Origin: Candidatus Anaerotignum merdipullorum
Lineage (GTDB): Bacteria > Bacillota > Clostridia > Lachnospirales > Anaerotignaceae
Length of the DNA stretch: 64,000 nucleotides
Direction of reading: 5' to 3'
NCBI GenBank assembly: GCA_019115165.1
Contig: DXEB01000041.1
Span: 1-64,000 of the forward strand
Shown: in pieces, positions 17,569 to 27,099 of the stretch
How the letters are laid out: every line of letters starts with the position of its first letter
Numbering within the stretch: position 1 is the first letter of the stretch
Notes under the pieces: generated by a model
Seen by the model: the letters and a program-made list of their open reading frames with translations, nothing else
Databases searched by the model: none
What the model was told of the DNA's origin: nothing
Made by a program: the position numbers and the translations under genes

Positions 17569-18102
17569 ATGGCAAAGATTTGTAAGAAATGTGGTGCGGT
17601 CGTGGGAGCAGAAGATAAGTATTGTACTGCTTGCGGATATCCACAGGAATCATCTTCTGCACAAGAGACGAATTGGGAAAAGACACAGGAGGAAGCAGAG
17701 GAGGCATTCCTGCGGGAACCAATCTCTCTGGGCGGATATTTGCTGATGTTTTTGATTGCGTGTATTCCAGTGGCAAACCTGGTCATCTTTCTGATTTGGG
17801 CGTTTGGGAAAAATACCAATCTCAATCGAAAAAATTTTGCCAGAGCAGGTTTGATCTTTCTTGCAGCCGGAACGATTTTGGGGATTTTGCTCATTGTATG
17901 GATTGTGAGCATGGTCACTTGGAATGCCGTACAGTATCAGGAATACTATGAGTATCCGTATACGGATACCACCCCGTACCATAATCGCTATCATGATGGG
18001 GTGGAAGAGATCTGGGAGATGGAAGATCTGTATTTGATCGAAGAACCGGAGCTGCTGCAGGAAATTGTGATGGATGTGGATGCGGCACAGATTGTATCAT
18101 GA
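17569..18102 (+). CDS. Zinc-ribbon membrane protein of unknown function
   Basis: A 177-residue protein. It opens with a zinc ribbon (CKKC at 5-8 and CTAC at 19-22). A Ser/Glu-rich linker leads to two hydrophobic helices (~residues 50-75 and ~95-120) separated by a short basic loop. The C-terminal tail is Tyr- and Glu-rich and presumably faces the outside or cytosol near the membrane. The start is the ATG at 17569 after AAAGGGG. It lies 53 bp upstream of lonB on the same strand and could be co-transcribed. Such zinc-ribbon plus membrane proteins are common in Clostridia and mostly uncharacterised. Confidence 0.75.
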   Translation: MAKICKKCGAVVGAEDKYCTACGYPQESSSAQETNWEKTQEEAEEAFLREPISLGGYLLMFLIACIPVANLVIFLIWAFGKNTNLNRKNFARAGLIFLAAGTILGILLIVWIVSMVTWNAVQYQEYYEYPYTDTTPYHNRYHDGVEEIWEMEDLYLIEEPELLQEIVMDVDAAQIVS

Positions 18103-18155
18103 TGGATAAGAAAAAGCCATTCGGCGCATACTGACAGGAAAAAGGAGGCATGTAT

Positions 18156-19877
18156 GTGAGCGAATGGTTTTTATTTTGTGCACAAATGTTGTTTTTATTG
18201 TTGGGCGCCGGTTATTTCTTACGGGGGATCTTCGGGCGAAAGCGCAGAATCACAGAATGCAGTGCGCAACAGAATTTGCAGGAGATGCAAAAGTTAGAGC
18301 GTCTACGGGCGAAGCGGCTGACAGAGCCATTGTCTGAGCAAACAAGACCTCGTTGCCTAGAAGAAATTGTAGGGCAGGAAACAGGGGTACGCGCGCTCAG
18401 AGCGGCATTGTGTGGATCAAATCCGCAGCATATCCTGATTTATGGACCCCCAGGAGTCGGAAAAACAGCGGCGGCACGGCTGGTACTGGAAGAGGCAAAG
18501 AAAAATGCAAGTTCTCCCTTTGAGGAGGATGCCAAGTTTGTGGAGTTGGATGCGACAACATTGCAGTTTGACGAACGCAGCATTGCGGATCCGTTGTTGG
18601 GTTCCGTGCATGATCCCATTTATCAGGGTGCTGGTGCATTTGGACAAGCAGGAATACCGAAGCCGCAGGCGGGAGCCGTTTGCGAAGCCCACGGCGGCGT
18701 ATTGTTTATTGATGAAATTGGAGAGCTGCATCCCGTACAGATGAATCGCCTGTTGAAAGTGCTGGAAGATCGAGTGGCGCGGTTTCAGAGCAGTTATTAC
18801 AGTGTGGATAATCCGCGGATTCCGCCCTATATCCATGAAATCTTTCAAAAGGGGTTGCCAGCAGATTTTCGTTTGATTGGCGCAACCACCCGCAGCCCAT
18901 CGGAAATACCTGCAGCATTGCGTTCCAGATGTACAGAGATTTTTTTTGATCATCTGGATCAGGAAGCGGTAGAGCAAATTGCTGCGAACAGTATGAAGCG
19001 GGCAGGGCTGCGGTATGAGGAAGGACTTTGTGAAAAAATTGCAAGATATGCCGCAGGTGGTCGAGATACGGTCAATATGGTACAGTCATTGGCGGCGCTG
19101 GCGGAAATGAAACATGGTACGTGGGTAGACAGTGAAGATTTGGAATGCGTGGCAGAAGCAGGACATTATCAGCCATATTTACGCCAGAGAGCGGTTGCTG
19201 CCTTGCGTATTGGCGTCGTGAATGGACTGGCGGTGGTAGGCAGTATGGGCGGTGCATTGTTGACTGTGGAAGCGGAGGTCCGTCCCTGCGAGGCAGGAAC
19301 ATTGGAAGTCACAGGTATTGTGGAAGAGGAAGAAATCCGCAGCCCAAATGGCTACAGTAGGAGAAAAAGCAATGCCAGAGGATCGGCGGAAAATGTTTTG
19401 ACTTTGCTGGAGCGATATGGTTTGAATCGCGGCAGAGAACATGTGCACATCAATTTTCCGGGAGGAATGCCGGTAGATGGACCTTCTGCCGGCGTGGCGA
19501 TGCTGGTTGCGGTATATTCCGCTTTGACCGGTGAAGCTGTTTCTGGTGCCGTTGCACTGACCGGCGAGGTGGCATTATCCGGTCAGATCTTGCCGGTGGG
19601 TGGTGTGACGGAAAAACTGCGGGCGGCACAGGAAGCGGGGATCCGACAAGTATGGATTCCAAAAGCAAATTGGCAGGCAAGATATGCGGATATGGACTTG
19701 GAGGTGTATCCGGTGGAGCGGATCGAAGAATTGTTGGCAGGTATTTTTCAGATAGATAGTCATTGGAATGGCGGGCATGCGGCAGAGGATTGGATTCGCA
19801 CGGCGGAAGGGATAACATATCAAGGCAATGTGGCGCTGGGGCAGGGACGGCAGTTGCAGATAGACAACCCGAAATAG
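18156..19877 (+). CDS. lonB: ATP-dependent protease LonB
   Basis: A 573-residue Lon-type protease without the large LonA N-domain. A single N-terminal hydrophobic segment (~5-22) suggests membrane attachment. The AAA+ module has Walker A GPPGVGKT (~97-104) and Walker B VLFIDEIGEL. The S16 protease domain has a catalytic Ser in DGPSAGVAM (~444) and a Lys in GGVTEKLRAA (~487). LonB works in the forespore of Bacillus; the role here is inferred. The GTG at 18156 is preferred because AAAGGAGG sits 7 nt upstream; the ATG at 18150 is too close. LonA follows 1.3 kb downstream. Confidence 0.95.
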   Translation: MSEWFLFCAQMLFLLLGAGYFLRGIFGRKRRITECSAQQNLQEMQKLERLRAKRLTEPLSEQTRPRCLEEIVGQETGVRALRAALCGSNPQHILIYGPPGVGKTAAARLVLEEAKKNASSPFEEDAKFVELDATTLQFDERSIADPLLGSVHDPIYQGAGAFGQAGIPKPQAGAVCEAHGGVLFIDEIGELHPVQMNRLLKVLEDRVARFQSSYYSVDNPRIPPYIHEIFQKGLPADFRLIGATTRSPSEIPAALRSRCTEIFFDHLDQEAVEQIAANSMKRAGLRYEEGLCEKIARYAAGGRDTVNMVQSLAALAEMKHGTWVDSEDLECVAEAGHYQPYLRQRAVAALRIGVVNGLAVVGSMGGALLTVEAEVRPCEAGTLEVTGIVEEEEIRSPNGYSRRKSNARGSAENVLTLLERYGLNRGREHVHINFPGGMPVDGPSAGVAMLVAVYSALTGEAVSGAVALTGEVALSGQILPVGGVTEKLRAAQEAGIRQVWIPKANWQARYADMDLEVYPVERIEELLAGIFQIDSHWNGGHAAEDWIRTAEGITYQGNVALGQGRQLQIDNPK

Positions 19878-20048
19878 AGTATGGTGGTTATAGAACGAGA
19901 GATATGATTGATTTGGAACCAAGTGGTTGCCTGTAAAGAAAAGAACGGTGGACAAATCAAAAGCTGACCCTGCTTCTGTCGTCATTGGAGTGATAGATCC
20001 AAACAGAAAATGAGGGAAAGAAAGGTATGGGCGCTCTCCTGAGCGTAC

Positions 20049-20077
20049 AAAAAAATCCCTTCTGTTCCCAAAAGGGA
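20049..20077 (-). terminator. Intrinsic terminator of the DUF554 gene
   Basis: On the minus strand a TCCCTT/AAGGGA stem is followed by seven T residues. The 170 bp between lonB and this element shows nothing recognisable. Confidence 0.75.
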
Positions 20078-20108
20078 AAGAGGAGAATTGTTTTCAACAG
20101 ATTGTATC

Positions 20109-20834
20109 TTACGATGCAAGCGGCAAAAATGCCCAAATGACAGCGATCAAAAGCGCAGGAAGCATGTTTGCAACCTTAAATTTCTTTTCCCAAATCAGAT
20201 TTATGCCGACGCAGAAAATCAAGATGGAGCCGGTGAAAGAAAGATTTGCCAATGCTTGTTCCGTCATCAGCGGTTCCAGAAATCTGGCCAGTAGGGTAAT
20301 ACAGCCTTGGAATACTGCGACGGGAATGGCAGCGAAGATGCAGCCCTTTCCCATGGAAGCGGTCATGACCATAACGATAATCAAATCCAATACGGCTTTC
20401 GCTGCTAAAATAGAAGAATCTCCCAGAATCCCATCCTGAATGGCGCCTACCACTGCCATGGCGCCAATACAAATGGTCAGGGATGTATTGACAAAAGCGT
20501 CTACAAAACGGGTGTCGTGATCGCTTTTTGTTTTGTGTTTCAGCCAATGACCAAAATGCTCCAAACGCATTTCGATATCCAGCAGTTCTCCCAGCAGAGA
20601 ACCGATGGCAAAGCTGCCGATGATCATCATGGTGCCGCCGCTGCTGAAACCGTCGTCTGTGATGGTCAGCATATTTTCCATCGTTCCGCCAATACCGATA
20701 AATAAAATGCAAACACCTGTTGCGGCCATCAGTGTATCCTGTAGGCGTACTTTCATGGCTTTGCCAAATAAAATACCGAAAAAACCGCCAATCAAAATGC
20801 CAATCACATTGATGAGTGTTCCCATCCCAACCAT
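20109..20834 (-). CDS. DUF554 family membrane protein
   Basis: A 241-residue membrane protein with about seven hydrophobic segments. The opening GTLINVIGILIGGFFGILFG, the central MIIGSFAIGSLLGELLDIEMRLE and SLTICIGAMAVVGAIQDG are the conserved DUF554 blocks. The family is widespread in Firmicutes with no established function; transport is a guess. The ATG at 20834 follows GAAGGAGGC. It sits in opposite orientation between lonB and lonA, which are often adjacent. Confidence 0.88.
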   Translation of the reverse strand: MVGMGTLINVIGILIGGFFGILFGKAMKVRLQDTLMAATGVCILFIGIGGTMENMLTITDDGFSSGGTMMIIGSFAIGSLLGELLDIEMRLEHFGHWLKHKTKSDHDTRFVDAFVNTSLTICIGAMAVVGAIQDGILGDSSILAAKAVLDLIIVMVMTASMGKGCIFAAIPVAVFQGCITLLARFLEPLMTEQALANLSFTGSILIFCVGINLIWEKKFKVANMLPALLIAVIWAFLPLAS

Positions 20835-21077
20835 GGTAAAAGCCTCCTTCTTCTCCGGGACTGCTGTCCGGAGGTTCTTTGGTAGGTTCTGCCAGTCAGT
20901 GGCAGTCACTTGCTATTGTAAGAGGAAAGCGAGATTTTGTCAATTCGCAATGTCGATTTCTTGGATGCAGTGGGCGAGGAAGGAAGAACCGGAAATAATC
21001 GGGGAACAGAATCCAGAAATGCAGAGAACACTGCTGTAAAAGCGGATTGTTTTAATAGCCTTGTATGTCAGTAGGAA

Positions 21078-21106
21078 TTGACCGAGACGCCTATCTGGTG
21101 TATAAT
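21078..21106 (+). promoter_or_regulatory. Sigma-A type promoter of lon-engB
   Basis: TTGACC (21078-21083) and TATAAT (21101-21106) are 17 nt apart, 45 nt before the lon ATG. I see no CtsR- or CIRCE-type heat-shock operator here. Confidence 0.82.
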
Positions 21107-21150
21107 ATATAAATTAGGCTGAAAGCCGAAAAAGGTTGAGGTGAAAGCGA

Positions 21151-23496
21151 ATGTTGGAGAAAAAAGAAAAAATACAGATACCAATGATGGCGCTTCGTGC
21201 GCTGACGGTATTTCCGAATATGGCAATTAGTTTCCCAGTGGGCAGACAAAAATCCTTGGATGCATTGGAAGCAGCGGAAGAACAGGATAAACGGATTTTC
21301 TTAGTGGCACAGCGCGACCCGGAGGATGCCAGCCCCGAACAGATGGGGTTGTATGAATTTGGTACCGTAGCAACCATCAAGCAAATTCTGAAATTGCCGG
21401 GGAATGTGACCCATGTGATTGTGGAAGGCGTGGAGCGCGGACGGCTGGAAACGGTGCAGAAGAAGCGCAAGTGTGAATATGCCAATGTAATAACCATTGC
21501 GCAGGATTTTCCGGAGCTGCCGGATGTACATACCGCAGCGCAAATGCGTGTTGCAGAAGAACTGTATGAAGAATATATCAAATTTGTACCCAATACTACG
21601 GCGGTGGATTTGTTGGGCAGTGTGATGGCGGCAAGGAAACCGGGGCGTCTGGCAGATGTGATTGCTGCGGGGTTGGAGATTTCGTTTGACCGCAAGCAGC
21701 GGCTTTTGGAACTTTTGAATCCGTATGACCGTTTGCAGGCAGTGATGGAGATCATGCGCTATGAAAAACAGGTGCTGCTGATCAAACGGGAAATTGAAAG
21801 TAAGGCAAAGGAAAATATTGATCGCAACCAGCGGGAATATTACTTGCGGGAAGAGATGAAAGTCATCCAGGAAGAATTGGGAGATAAAGATGGCGTTGGC
21901 GCGGACGCCGCAGCATTCCGCCAAAGGCTGGAAGAAAAAAATCCACCCAAGGAAGTTCGGGAGACGGTAGAAAAAGAGATTGACCGGATGCTGAAAATTC
22001 CGGTTACTTCTCCGGAGTCTAATGTATCCCGCAGTTACATTGACACGATCTTGCATTTGCCGTGGAATGAGAAAACGGAAGAATGTTTTGATTTGTCAGA
22101 GGCGCAGAAGATATTGGATGAGGATCATTATGGTCTGAAAAAGGTGAAAGAACGGATTTTGGAATATCTGGCAGTGCGGAAAAATGCGCCGGAGGAAAAG
22201 GCGACCATTCTGTGTCTGGTGGGACCGCCTGGAGTGGGAAAGACTTCCATTGCCCGTTCTGTTGCGAAGGCGCTGAACCGGAAGTATGTGCGGATGTCTC
22301 TGGGCGGGATCAAGGATGAAGCGGAAATCCGAGGACACAGAAGAACGTATATCGGTGCGATGCCGGGGCGGATTATGAACGCGATGAAACAGGTGGGAAC
22401 CATCAATCCGCTGATGCTGCTGGATGAGGTGGACAAGCTGGGCGTTTCGTATAATGGGGATCCCGCTGCGGCGCTGCTGGAAGTGCTGGATGGAGAGCAA
22501 AACTTTACGTTCCGCGATCATTATATCGAGTTGCCCTATGACTTGTCGAAAGTGTTGTTTATGTGCACGGCAAACAGCACGGAGCCCATTCCAGGTCCGC
22601 TGCTGGACAGAATGGAAGTCATTCCACTGGGGAGTTATACGGCGACAGAGAAAGAGCACATTGCGATGGAGCATTTGCTGAAGAAACAAATGCAGCGGCA
22701 TGGGCTAAAAGGCAGCCAGCTGAAAATCAAAGCGGAAGCCATGGAAAAAATCATTGACGGGTATACCAGAGAAGCCGGGGTACGCCAGTTGGAACGTACC
22801 ATTGGGCAGATTTGCCGAAAGGCAGTGAAAGCCATCATCAGCGGAGAAAAGAAATCTATGACTGTAACGGTAAAAAATGTGGAAGAAATTTTGGGAAAAC
22901 CCAAATATGCTTTTGATACTATTTATGCCGAGCCGCAGGTAGGGATTGTGCGTGGATTGGCGTGGACAGCAGTAGGCGGCACGACCCTTTCTGTGGAAGT
23001 GAATGCGATGCCGGGCGATGGAAAGCTGCGTTTGACGGGAAATTTGGGAAAGGTGATGAAAGAATCGGCAGAAGCGGCAATGAGCTATATCCGTTCTCAA
23101 AGCGGACGGTTCCGGCTGGAGCCTGACTTTTATAAAACAACCGATTTACATATCCATATCCCGGAAGGAGCAACACCCAAAGACGGACCGTCCGCCGGCG
23201 TGACGATGACAACAGCGATGCTTTCTGCCCTGACGGGAGCGAAAGTACGCCATGATGTTGCCATGACAGGAGAAGTTACCATTCGGGGACGGGTACTGCC
23301 CATTGGCGGACTGCAGGAGAAGGTGCTGGCGGCAAAGAAAGCAGGTGTGAAAACTGTGGTTTTGCCCAAAGAAAATGAGAAGGATCTGGCAGAAATTTCA
23401 GAGGAAATCAAAGAAGGCTTGGAATTTGTGCTGGCAAAGGATATGGATGATGTGCTGCGGCACGCATTGGCGAAAGGGGAAGACGTATGGAAGTAA
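21151..23496 (+). CDS. lon: ATP-dependent protease Lon (LonA)
   Basis: A 781-residue soluble AAA+ protease. The N-terminal substrate-binding domain (~1-200) begins [24 protein letters not shown] coiled-coil follows ([17 protein letters not shown]), then Walker [10 protein letters not shown] (~358), and the S16 domain with a catalytic Ser in DGPSAGVTM (~681) and a Lys in [14 protein letters not shown] (~724). The length is normal for the family. It degrades misfolded and regulatory proteins. The stop overlaps the engB start by 10 bp, the conserved lon-engB arrangement of Firmicutes. Confidence 0.98.
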   Translation: MLEKKEKIQIPMMALRALTVFPNMAISFPVGRQKSLDALEAAEEQDKRIFLVAQRDPEDASPEQMGLYEFGTVATIKQILKLPGNVTHVIVEGVERGRLETVQKKRKCEYANVITIAQDFPELPDVHTAAQMRVAEELYEEYIKFVPNTTAVDLLGSVMAARKPGRLADVIAAGLEISFDRKQRLLELLNPYDRLQAVMEIMRYEKQVLLIKREIESKAKENIDRNQREYYLREEMKVIQEELGDKDGVGADAAAFRQRLEEKNPPKEVRETVEKEIDRMLKIPVTSPESNVSRSYIDTILHLPWNEKTEECFDLSEAQKILDEDHYGLKKVKERILEYLAVRKNAPEEKATILCLVGPPGVGKTSIARSVAKALNRKYVRMSLGGIKDEAEIRGHRRTYIGAMPGRIMNAMKQVGTINPLMLLDEVDKLGVSYNGDPAAALLEVLDGEQNFTFRDHYIELPYDLSKVLFMCTANSTEPIPGPLLDRMEVIPLGSYTATEKEHIAMEHLLKKQMQRHGLKGSQLKIKAEAMEKIIDGYTREAGVRQLERTIGQICRKAVKAIISGEKKSMTVTVKNVEEILGKPKYAFDTIYAEPQVGIVRGLAWTAVGGTTLSVEVNAMPGDGKLRLTGNLGKVMKESAEAAMSYIRSQSGRFRLEPDFYKTTDLHIHIPEGATPKDGPSAGVTMTTAMLSALTGAKVRHDVAMTGEVTIRGRVLPIGGLQEKVLAAKKAGVKTVVLPKENEKDLAEISEEIKEGLEFVLAKDMDDVLRHALAKGEDVWK

Positions 23497-24071
23497 AACA
23501 GTCATCACTGGCAGCGGTTGGCACCAGATTCTCCCAATATCCGACGGATGGAAAAGTGGAGATTGCGTTTGCAGGAAAATCTAATGTGGGAAAATCCACA
23601 CTCATCAACGCCATGCTGGGAAGAAAAGCGTTGGCACGTACCAGTTCTCAGCCTGGAAAGACCAGAACCATCAATTTTTATGAAGTCAATCAATGCATGT
23701 ATGTAGTGGATTTACCGGGCTATGGATATGCGAAAGCGCCAAAAACAGAAATTGCCAAATGGGGTGTGATGATTGAGGAGTATTTGCAAAAGAGAGACGT
23801 GCTGCGGGCAATCATTCTGCTGATTGATATTCGGCACGAACCAGGTAAGAACGATGTGATGATGTATGAATGGCTGAAGCATTATGGTTACGACATTATC
23901 ATTGCTGCGACAAAGTCTGATAAAATCAATCGCAGTCAGATACCGAAGCATTTGTCCGTGATCCGAAAAACCTTGGGATTGGGTGCGGATGATGTGCTGA
24001 TTCCGTTCAGCGGAGAAAAAAAGACTGGTGTCACTGAGCTTTGGGCAGAGATCGACCGGTTTTTGGATTGA
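23487..24071 (+). CDS. engB: Ribosome biogenesis GTPase YihA/YsxC (EngB)
   Basis: A 194-residue small GTPase needed for late 50S subunit assembly. It has G1 [10 protein letters not shown] (~30-38), G2 [10 protein letters not shown]3 [10 protein letters not shown]4 TKSDK and G5 FSGEKKTG. Its start codon lies inside the last codons of lon, so the two are translationally coupled. Terminator 24216-24253 follows. Confidence 0.97.
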   Translation: MEVKQSSLAAVGTRFSQYPTDGKVEIAFAGKSNVGKSTLINAMLGRKALARTSSQPGKTRTINFYEVNQCMYVVDLPGYGYAKAPKTEIAKWGVMIEEYLQKRDVLRAIILLIDIRHEPGKNDVMMYEWLKHYGYDIIIAATKSDKINRSQIPKHLSVIRKTLGLGADDVLIPFSGEKKTGVTELWAEIDRFLD

Positions 24072-24215
24072 GACAGAGAATCGCAAAGTGTGCGTCACAT
24101 CTTGGCTATATACGCAATGGACAGGGATGCCCCAAACGGTTCCGGCGGTTTTGAAGCAAGAAAATGAAATACCATCAGCGGCGCAAGACATGGAAATCGG
24201 ATGCCTGCTGTACAG

Positions 24216-24253
24216 AAACAGAGAGAATTTCGCAAAAGAGATTCTCTCTGTTT
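24216..24253 (+). terminator. Intrinsic terminator after lon-engB
   Basis: A 13-bp perfect stem (24216-24228 with 24241-24253) is followed by GCGTTTTCTT. It lies 145 bp past the engB stop, with no gene between. Confidence 0.7.
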
Positions 24254-24600
24254 GCGTTTTCTTGCAGGTTGCAAAAGAAAAAAAGATGCGGCGTCTGGGC
24301 GACAAGACAAGGTTTGGGGAGAAAAGAGAAAAATGACAGGCATAGGGATGAGAGCAGGTCAAAAGGTGCGGAAGAAAAAGGGATGCCGATGGCGCAGGAA
24401 GGGATGGAATGGTGAGTAGTTTACGAAAAAATCCTGTTGCAGTGGGTTTGATTGTAAGAACAAACGCTCTTTGCCATCGGCGTATCAATGGCAGAAGAGT
24501 CTCATTTGTTTTGAGGAATTGTCTCTGAAAAAGGAAGAAAAAGAGGCTTTTTGGAGATATAGCATTGGATTCGGATGGTTGTAATGAAAAGTAAAACCAG

Positions 24601-24618
24601 TTTAAGATTTTTTTAAGA
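24601..24618 (+). promoter_or_regulatory. Direct repeat upstream of the sigma operon, possible response-regulator site
   Basis: TTTAAGA occurs at 24601-24607 and again at 24612-24618, 11 bp apart. That is the one-turn spacing used by OmpR/PhoP-type dimers. Bases 24254-24600 hold no recognisable gene. No clear sigma-A or ECF promoter was found for the operon. Confidence 0.35.
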
Positions 24619-24700
24619 TTGGGAAACATTGAAGAAAAAAGAGGGATAGATTCGTTTTAGAATATGAAAAGACCAAACAGGATCAAAAGGGGGTGAGCGT

Positions 24701-25219
24701 ATCGACAGGGCAAAACAAATCGCCATACTGCTCAGCGATTATCAAAATTTAATCTTTACGCTTTGCTATCGAATGACTCAAAACTATTTTGAGGCAGAAG
24801 ATTTGGCACAGGAAACCTTTGTAGCAGCTTACGAACATCTGGACCATTTTGATGGGCAGCACGAAAAGGCTTGGCTTTGCCGGATTGCCATGAACAAATG
24901 TCTGGATTTTTTGAAAAAAGACCGTCGGCGCGCGATCCCGCAGGAAGAAGACGCATTTTTGTATCTGGCAGACCAGGAAACGATAGAAACGCATGTCTTG
25001 GCGCAAGAAGTGCAGTCGGAACTGAAGCATGCCTGTGAAAGCTTGCCGCCACCATACCGAGCAGTTGCGCTGGCGCATTTTTATGAAGAAAAGGATGCGG
25101 CGGAAATTGCCAGGGAGCAGAACAAGAATGTAAAAACGGTGCAAACGCAAATTTATCGTGCGCGTGCACGGCTGCAAAAAATTTACGGAAAGGAGCAGAT
25201 GCCATGGGACGGTACCTGA
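24701..25219 (+). CDS. ECF-type RNA polymerase sigma factor
   Basis: About 172 residues. Region 2 contains AEDLAQETFVAAYEHLDHF; region 4 contains the helix-turn-helix YEEKDAAEIAREQNKNVKTVQTQIYRARA. It is a group-IV sigma factor. The homologous N-terminus (LLSDYQNLIFTLCYRM) lies upstream of the first in-frame ATG (24773), yet no in-frame ATG, GTG or TTG precedes it. AAAGGGGGTGAG at 24686-24697 points to an ATC codon at 24701 as the start. A GTG at 24693 is out of frame and soon stops. It overlaps the next gene by 16 bp. Starting at 24773 instead would delete part of region 2. Confidence 0.8.
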   Translation: MDRAKQIAILLSDYQNLIFTLCYRMTQNYFEAEDLAQETFVAAYEHLDHFDGQHEKAWLCRIAMNKCLDFLKKDRRRAIPQEEDAFLYLADQETIETHVLAQEVQSELKHACESLPPPYRAVALAHFYEEKDAAEIAREQNKNVKTVQTQIYRARARLQKIYGKEQMPWDGT

Positions 25220-25617
25220 CAACGCAAGAGTGGGAACAGATGATTTCACAGCTGGAGCAAGGCGGTCTGCTGGAAGCGCCGCCGACGCTGGAAGCGGGTG
25301 TGATGGAGAAAATTGCTATGTTGGAGCGGCAGGAGGCGATGGATCATCGATATTCTGAAAAAACCAGACGGTTTTTTTATCAACTGAAGATCAGTGCTGC
25401 AATGGCGGCGTCTTTGGTATTGGTGCTGCTGCCGACTGGATCGCTTTCTTATGAAGCATCACCGTATGGACAGGCAAAGCAGATGGTTTGGGAGAGAGAA
25501 GAACCAAGCTGGCTGGATTATATGCAGCAGGGTGTTTCAACGATCAGTGAAGGCGTAAGCAGTTTTTCCGGTTATGCAATGAATCAAATAATGGAGGTAT
25601 TCAGTTATGACAAATAA
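25204..25617 (+). CDS. Putative anti-sigma factor-like membrane protein
   Basis: A 137-residue single-pass membrane protein. It has a cytosolic N-terminus of about 60 residues containing LEQGGLLEAPPTLEAGVMEKI, a hydrophobic segment (~64-80) and an outside tail of about 55 residues. Its position, starting inside the sigma gene, and its topology match anti-sigma factors. It lacks the HxxxCxxC zinc motif of ZAS anti-sigmas. Regulation of the sigma factor is therefore inferred from context. Its 3' end overlaps the next gene by 11 bp. Confidence 0.65.
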   Translation: MGRYLTTQEWEQMISQLEQGGLLEAPPTLEAGVMEKIAMLERQEAMDHRYSEKTRRFFYQLKISAAMAASLVLVLLPTGSLSYEASPYGQAKQMVWEREEPSWLDYMQQGVSTISEGVSSFSGYAMNQIMEVFSYDK

Positions 25618-26158
25618 AAAGAATGGATTTTGGACGTTTTTGTTTTCTTTGATTCCTGGCGCAGGTGAGATGTATATGGGTTTTTTTAAGCAGGGAATTA
25701 GCCTGATGGGGTTATGTGTGCTGTTGACTGCGGTTGGATCGTTTTTAGGAATCGATGTATTGATTTTATTTTTACCGTTGATCTGGTTCTATAGTTTCTT
25801 TCATGTGCATCATCTACGGAGTTTACCGCCGGAAGAATTCCATGCCATTGAGGATAAATTTTTGTTTTGCGGCAAATATGACTGGGATTTGGGGGAAATG
25901 ACAGCAAATCGTCGGAAAATCATTGCGATTCTTCTGGTTGTGGTAGGTGTGATTTTGTTGTGGAATGCGGCGATGAGCGGTATCCGTTGGATGTTGCCGG
26001 ATTTTATGAATGAGCTGATTTGGCGCTTGGAGAGCTTGATCCCCAGAGTGGTGATTGCAATATTGATTCTGTATGCCGGTATCCGGATGTTGAAGGGAAA
26101 GAAAGAGGATGTATATGAGGCAGAGGAGGAAATGGACGACAGACAGGGAGGCGAATGA
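25607..26158 (+). CDS. Multi-pass membrane protein, TM2-like N-terminus
   Basis: 183 residues. The N-terminus (FLFSLIPGAGEMYMGFFKQGISLMG) resembles the TM2-domain pattern, with a Pro-Gly turn before a second helix. Four or five hydrophobic segments follow, then an acidic C-terminal tail rich in Glu and Asp. AATGGAGG precedes the ATG inside the upstream gene. It is the third gene in the sigma operon and is probably an envelope protein controlled by it. The exact function is unknown. Confidence 0.7.
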   Translation: MTNKKNGFWTFLFSLIPGAGEMYMGFFKQGISLMGLCVLLTAVGSFLGIDVLILFLPLIWFYSFFHVHHLRSLPPEEFHAIEDKFLFCGKYDWDLGEMTANRRKIIAILLVVVGVILLWNAAMSGIRWMLPDFMNELIWRLESLIPRVVIAILILYAGIRMLKGKKEDVYEAEEEMDDRQGGE

Positions 26159-26159
26159 T

Positions 26160-26459
26160 ATGCGTGTCAGAAGAATCGGAACCGTCACATTAGGGCTAGG
26201 ATTGCTGGTGTTTGGCACATTGTTTTTGGTGCATACGTTTTGGGATGGGTTAAGCTATGGCATCATATTGCGCTGTTGGCCCCTTTTGCTCATTTCTCTG
26301 GGAGTAGAAACCTTGTGGAGTCTGCGGGAAGATGGAGAGAGCCGCTGGGTTTATGATAAAGGGGCAGTTGGTTTGATGATATTACTTTCTCTGTTTGCAA
26401 TGATGATGGCGGCAGCGCAGTTCTGTATGGAAATGAGCATCCGGTATGGGATACAGTAA
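26160..26459 (+). CDS. Small membrane protein, LiaI/LiaF transmembrane-domain-like
   Basis: A 99-residue protein with a helical hairpin (LGLGLLVFGTLFLVHTF, then YGIILRCWPLLLISLGVETL) and a third C-terminal helix. The WPLLLISLGVE pattern is typical of the membrane domain found in LiaI/LiaF-like proteins and DUF5668. Those proteins sense or answer cell-envelope stress in Bacillus; the role here is inferred. The ATG at 26160 is preferred (GGGAGGCG upstream). It is the last gene of the sigma operon. Confidence 0.7.
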   Translation: MRVRRIGTVTLGLGLLVFGTLFLVHTFWDGLSYGIILRCWPLLLISLGVETLWSLREDGESRWVYDKGAVGLMILLSLFAMMMAAAQFCMEMSIRYGIQ

Positions 26460-26602
26460 GAAATTTAAGTTAAGAAGAAACGGTGGATTGCTGGCTGAGA
26501 GAGAATACCAGTGCGCAAGGAGTGCTTGCAGCGGCTGGATGGTTGATGTCTTTGTATGAAAACGAAAAACCATGGTTGAATCAAAAAGGCAGATGGGAAT
26601 CA

Positions 26603-26648
26603 AAAAAATCGGAGATTTCTGCATCGGAGCAGAAGTTTCCGATTTTTT
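26603..26648 (+). terminator. Intrinsic terminator after the sigma operon
   Basis: A long stem (AAAAAATCGGA with TCCGATTTTTT, plus an inner TTTCTGC/GCAGAAG) ends in a T-run. It lies 144 bp past the last gene of the operon. Confidence 0.75.
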
Positions 26649-27099
26649 GTATGGCAAAAGAAGCGGAGCATACGCTGTTTACAGGAGAAGCGGATGGGAA
26701 ATGAAACATTTCTGCAACAGAAGGCTGCAACAATATGCAAAAGGAGCGTTTCGAAAAATATGGTTGCAGGTCAAGAAAATCCATGATTTTGGAAAAATGA
26801 TCCTGCGCGAATGGATATCAGAAGACCCGATGGAGGATAGAAGATCAACGGTGTTTGTGCTGTTGCTGTGGAGTGGAAAGATCATGAGAAAGGATTGCTG
26901 GATGGTGTGATTGCGTTGCGGCGAGAGAATCTATGATTTTTGTGAAAAAGAGGATACGGTGGGTTTTCTCTGGATGTTATCTATGCGTGTTCACAAAGGG
27001 TGCAGTGGTTTCTCGGTAAAATATATAGGCAAAAAAGGATTTTGGCAGGCGGATGGTGTATTACAGTGATAAGAGAATAGGAAAAGGTGGAAAATCGGA
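26649..27099. other. Intergenic stretch, nothing recognised
   Basis: About 450 bp before the hydrolase gene. The short open frames on both strands lack ribosome-binding sites. I see no clear promoter or structured RNA. Confidence 0.45.

Noticed and set aside
21301..22056. 251-codon leftward frame inside lon
   Set aside because: Antisense to a clearly real protease gene.
24095..24629. Open frames after engB on both strands
   Set aside because: They cross a clear terminator and share no features with real proteins.
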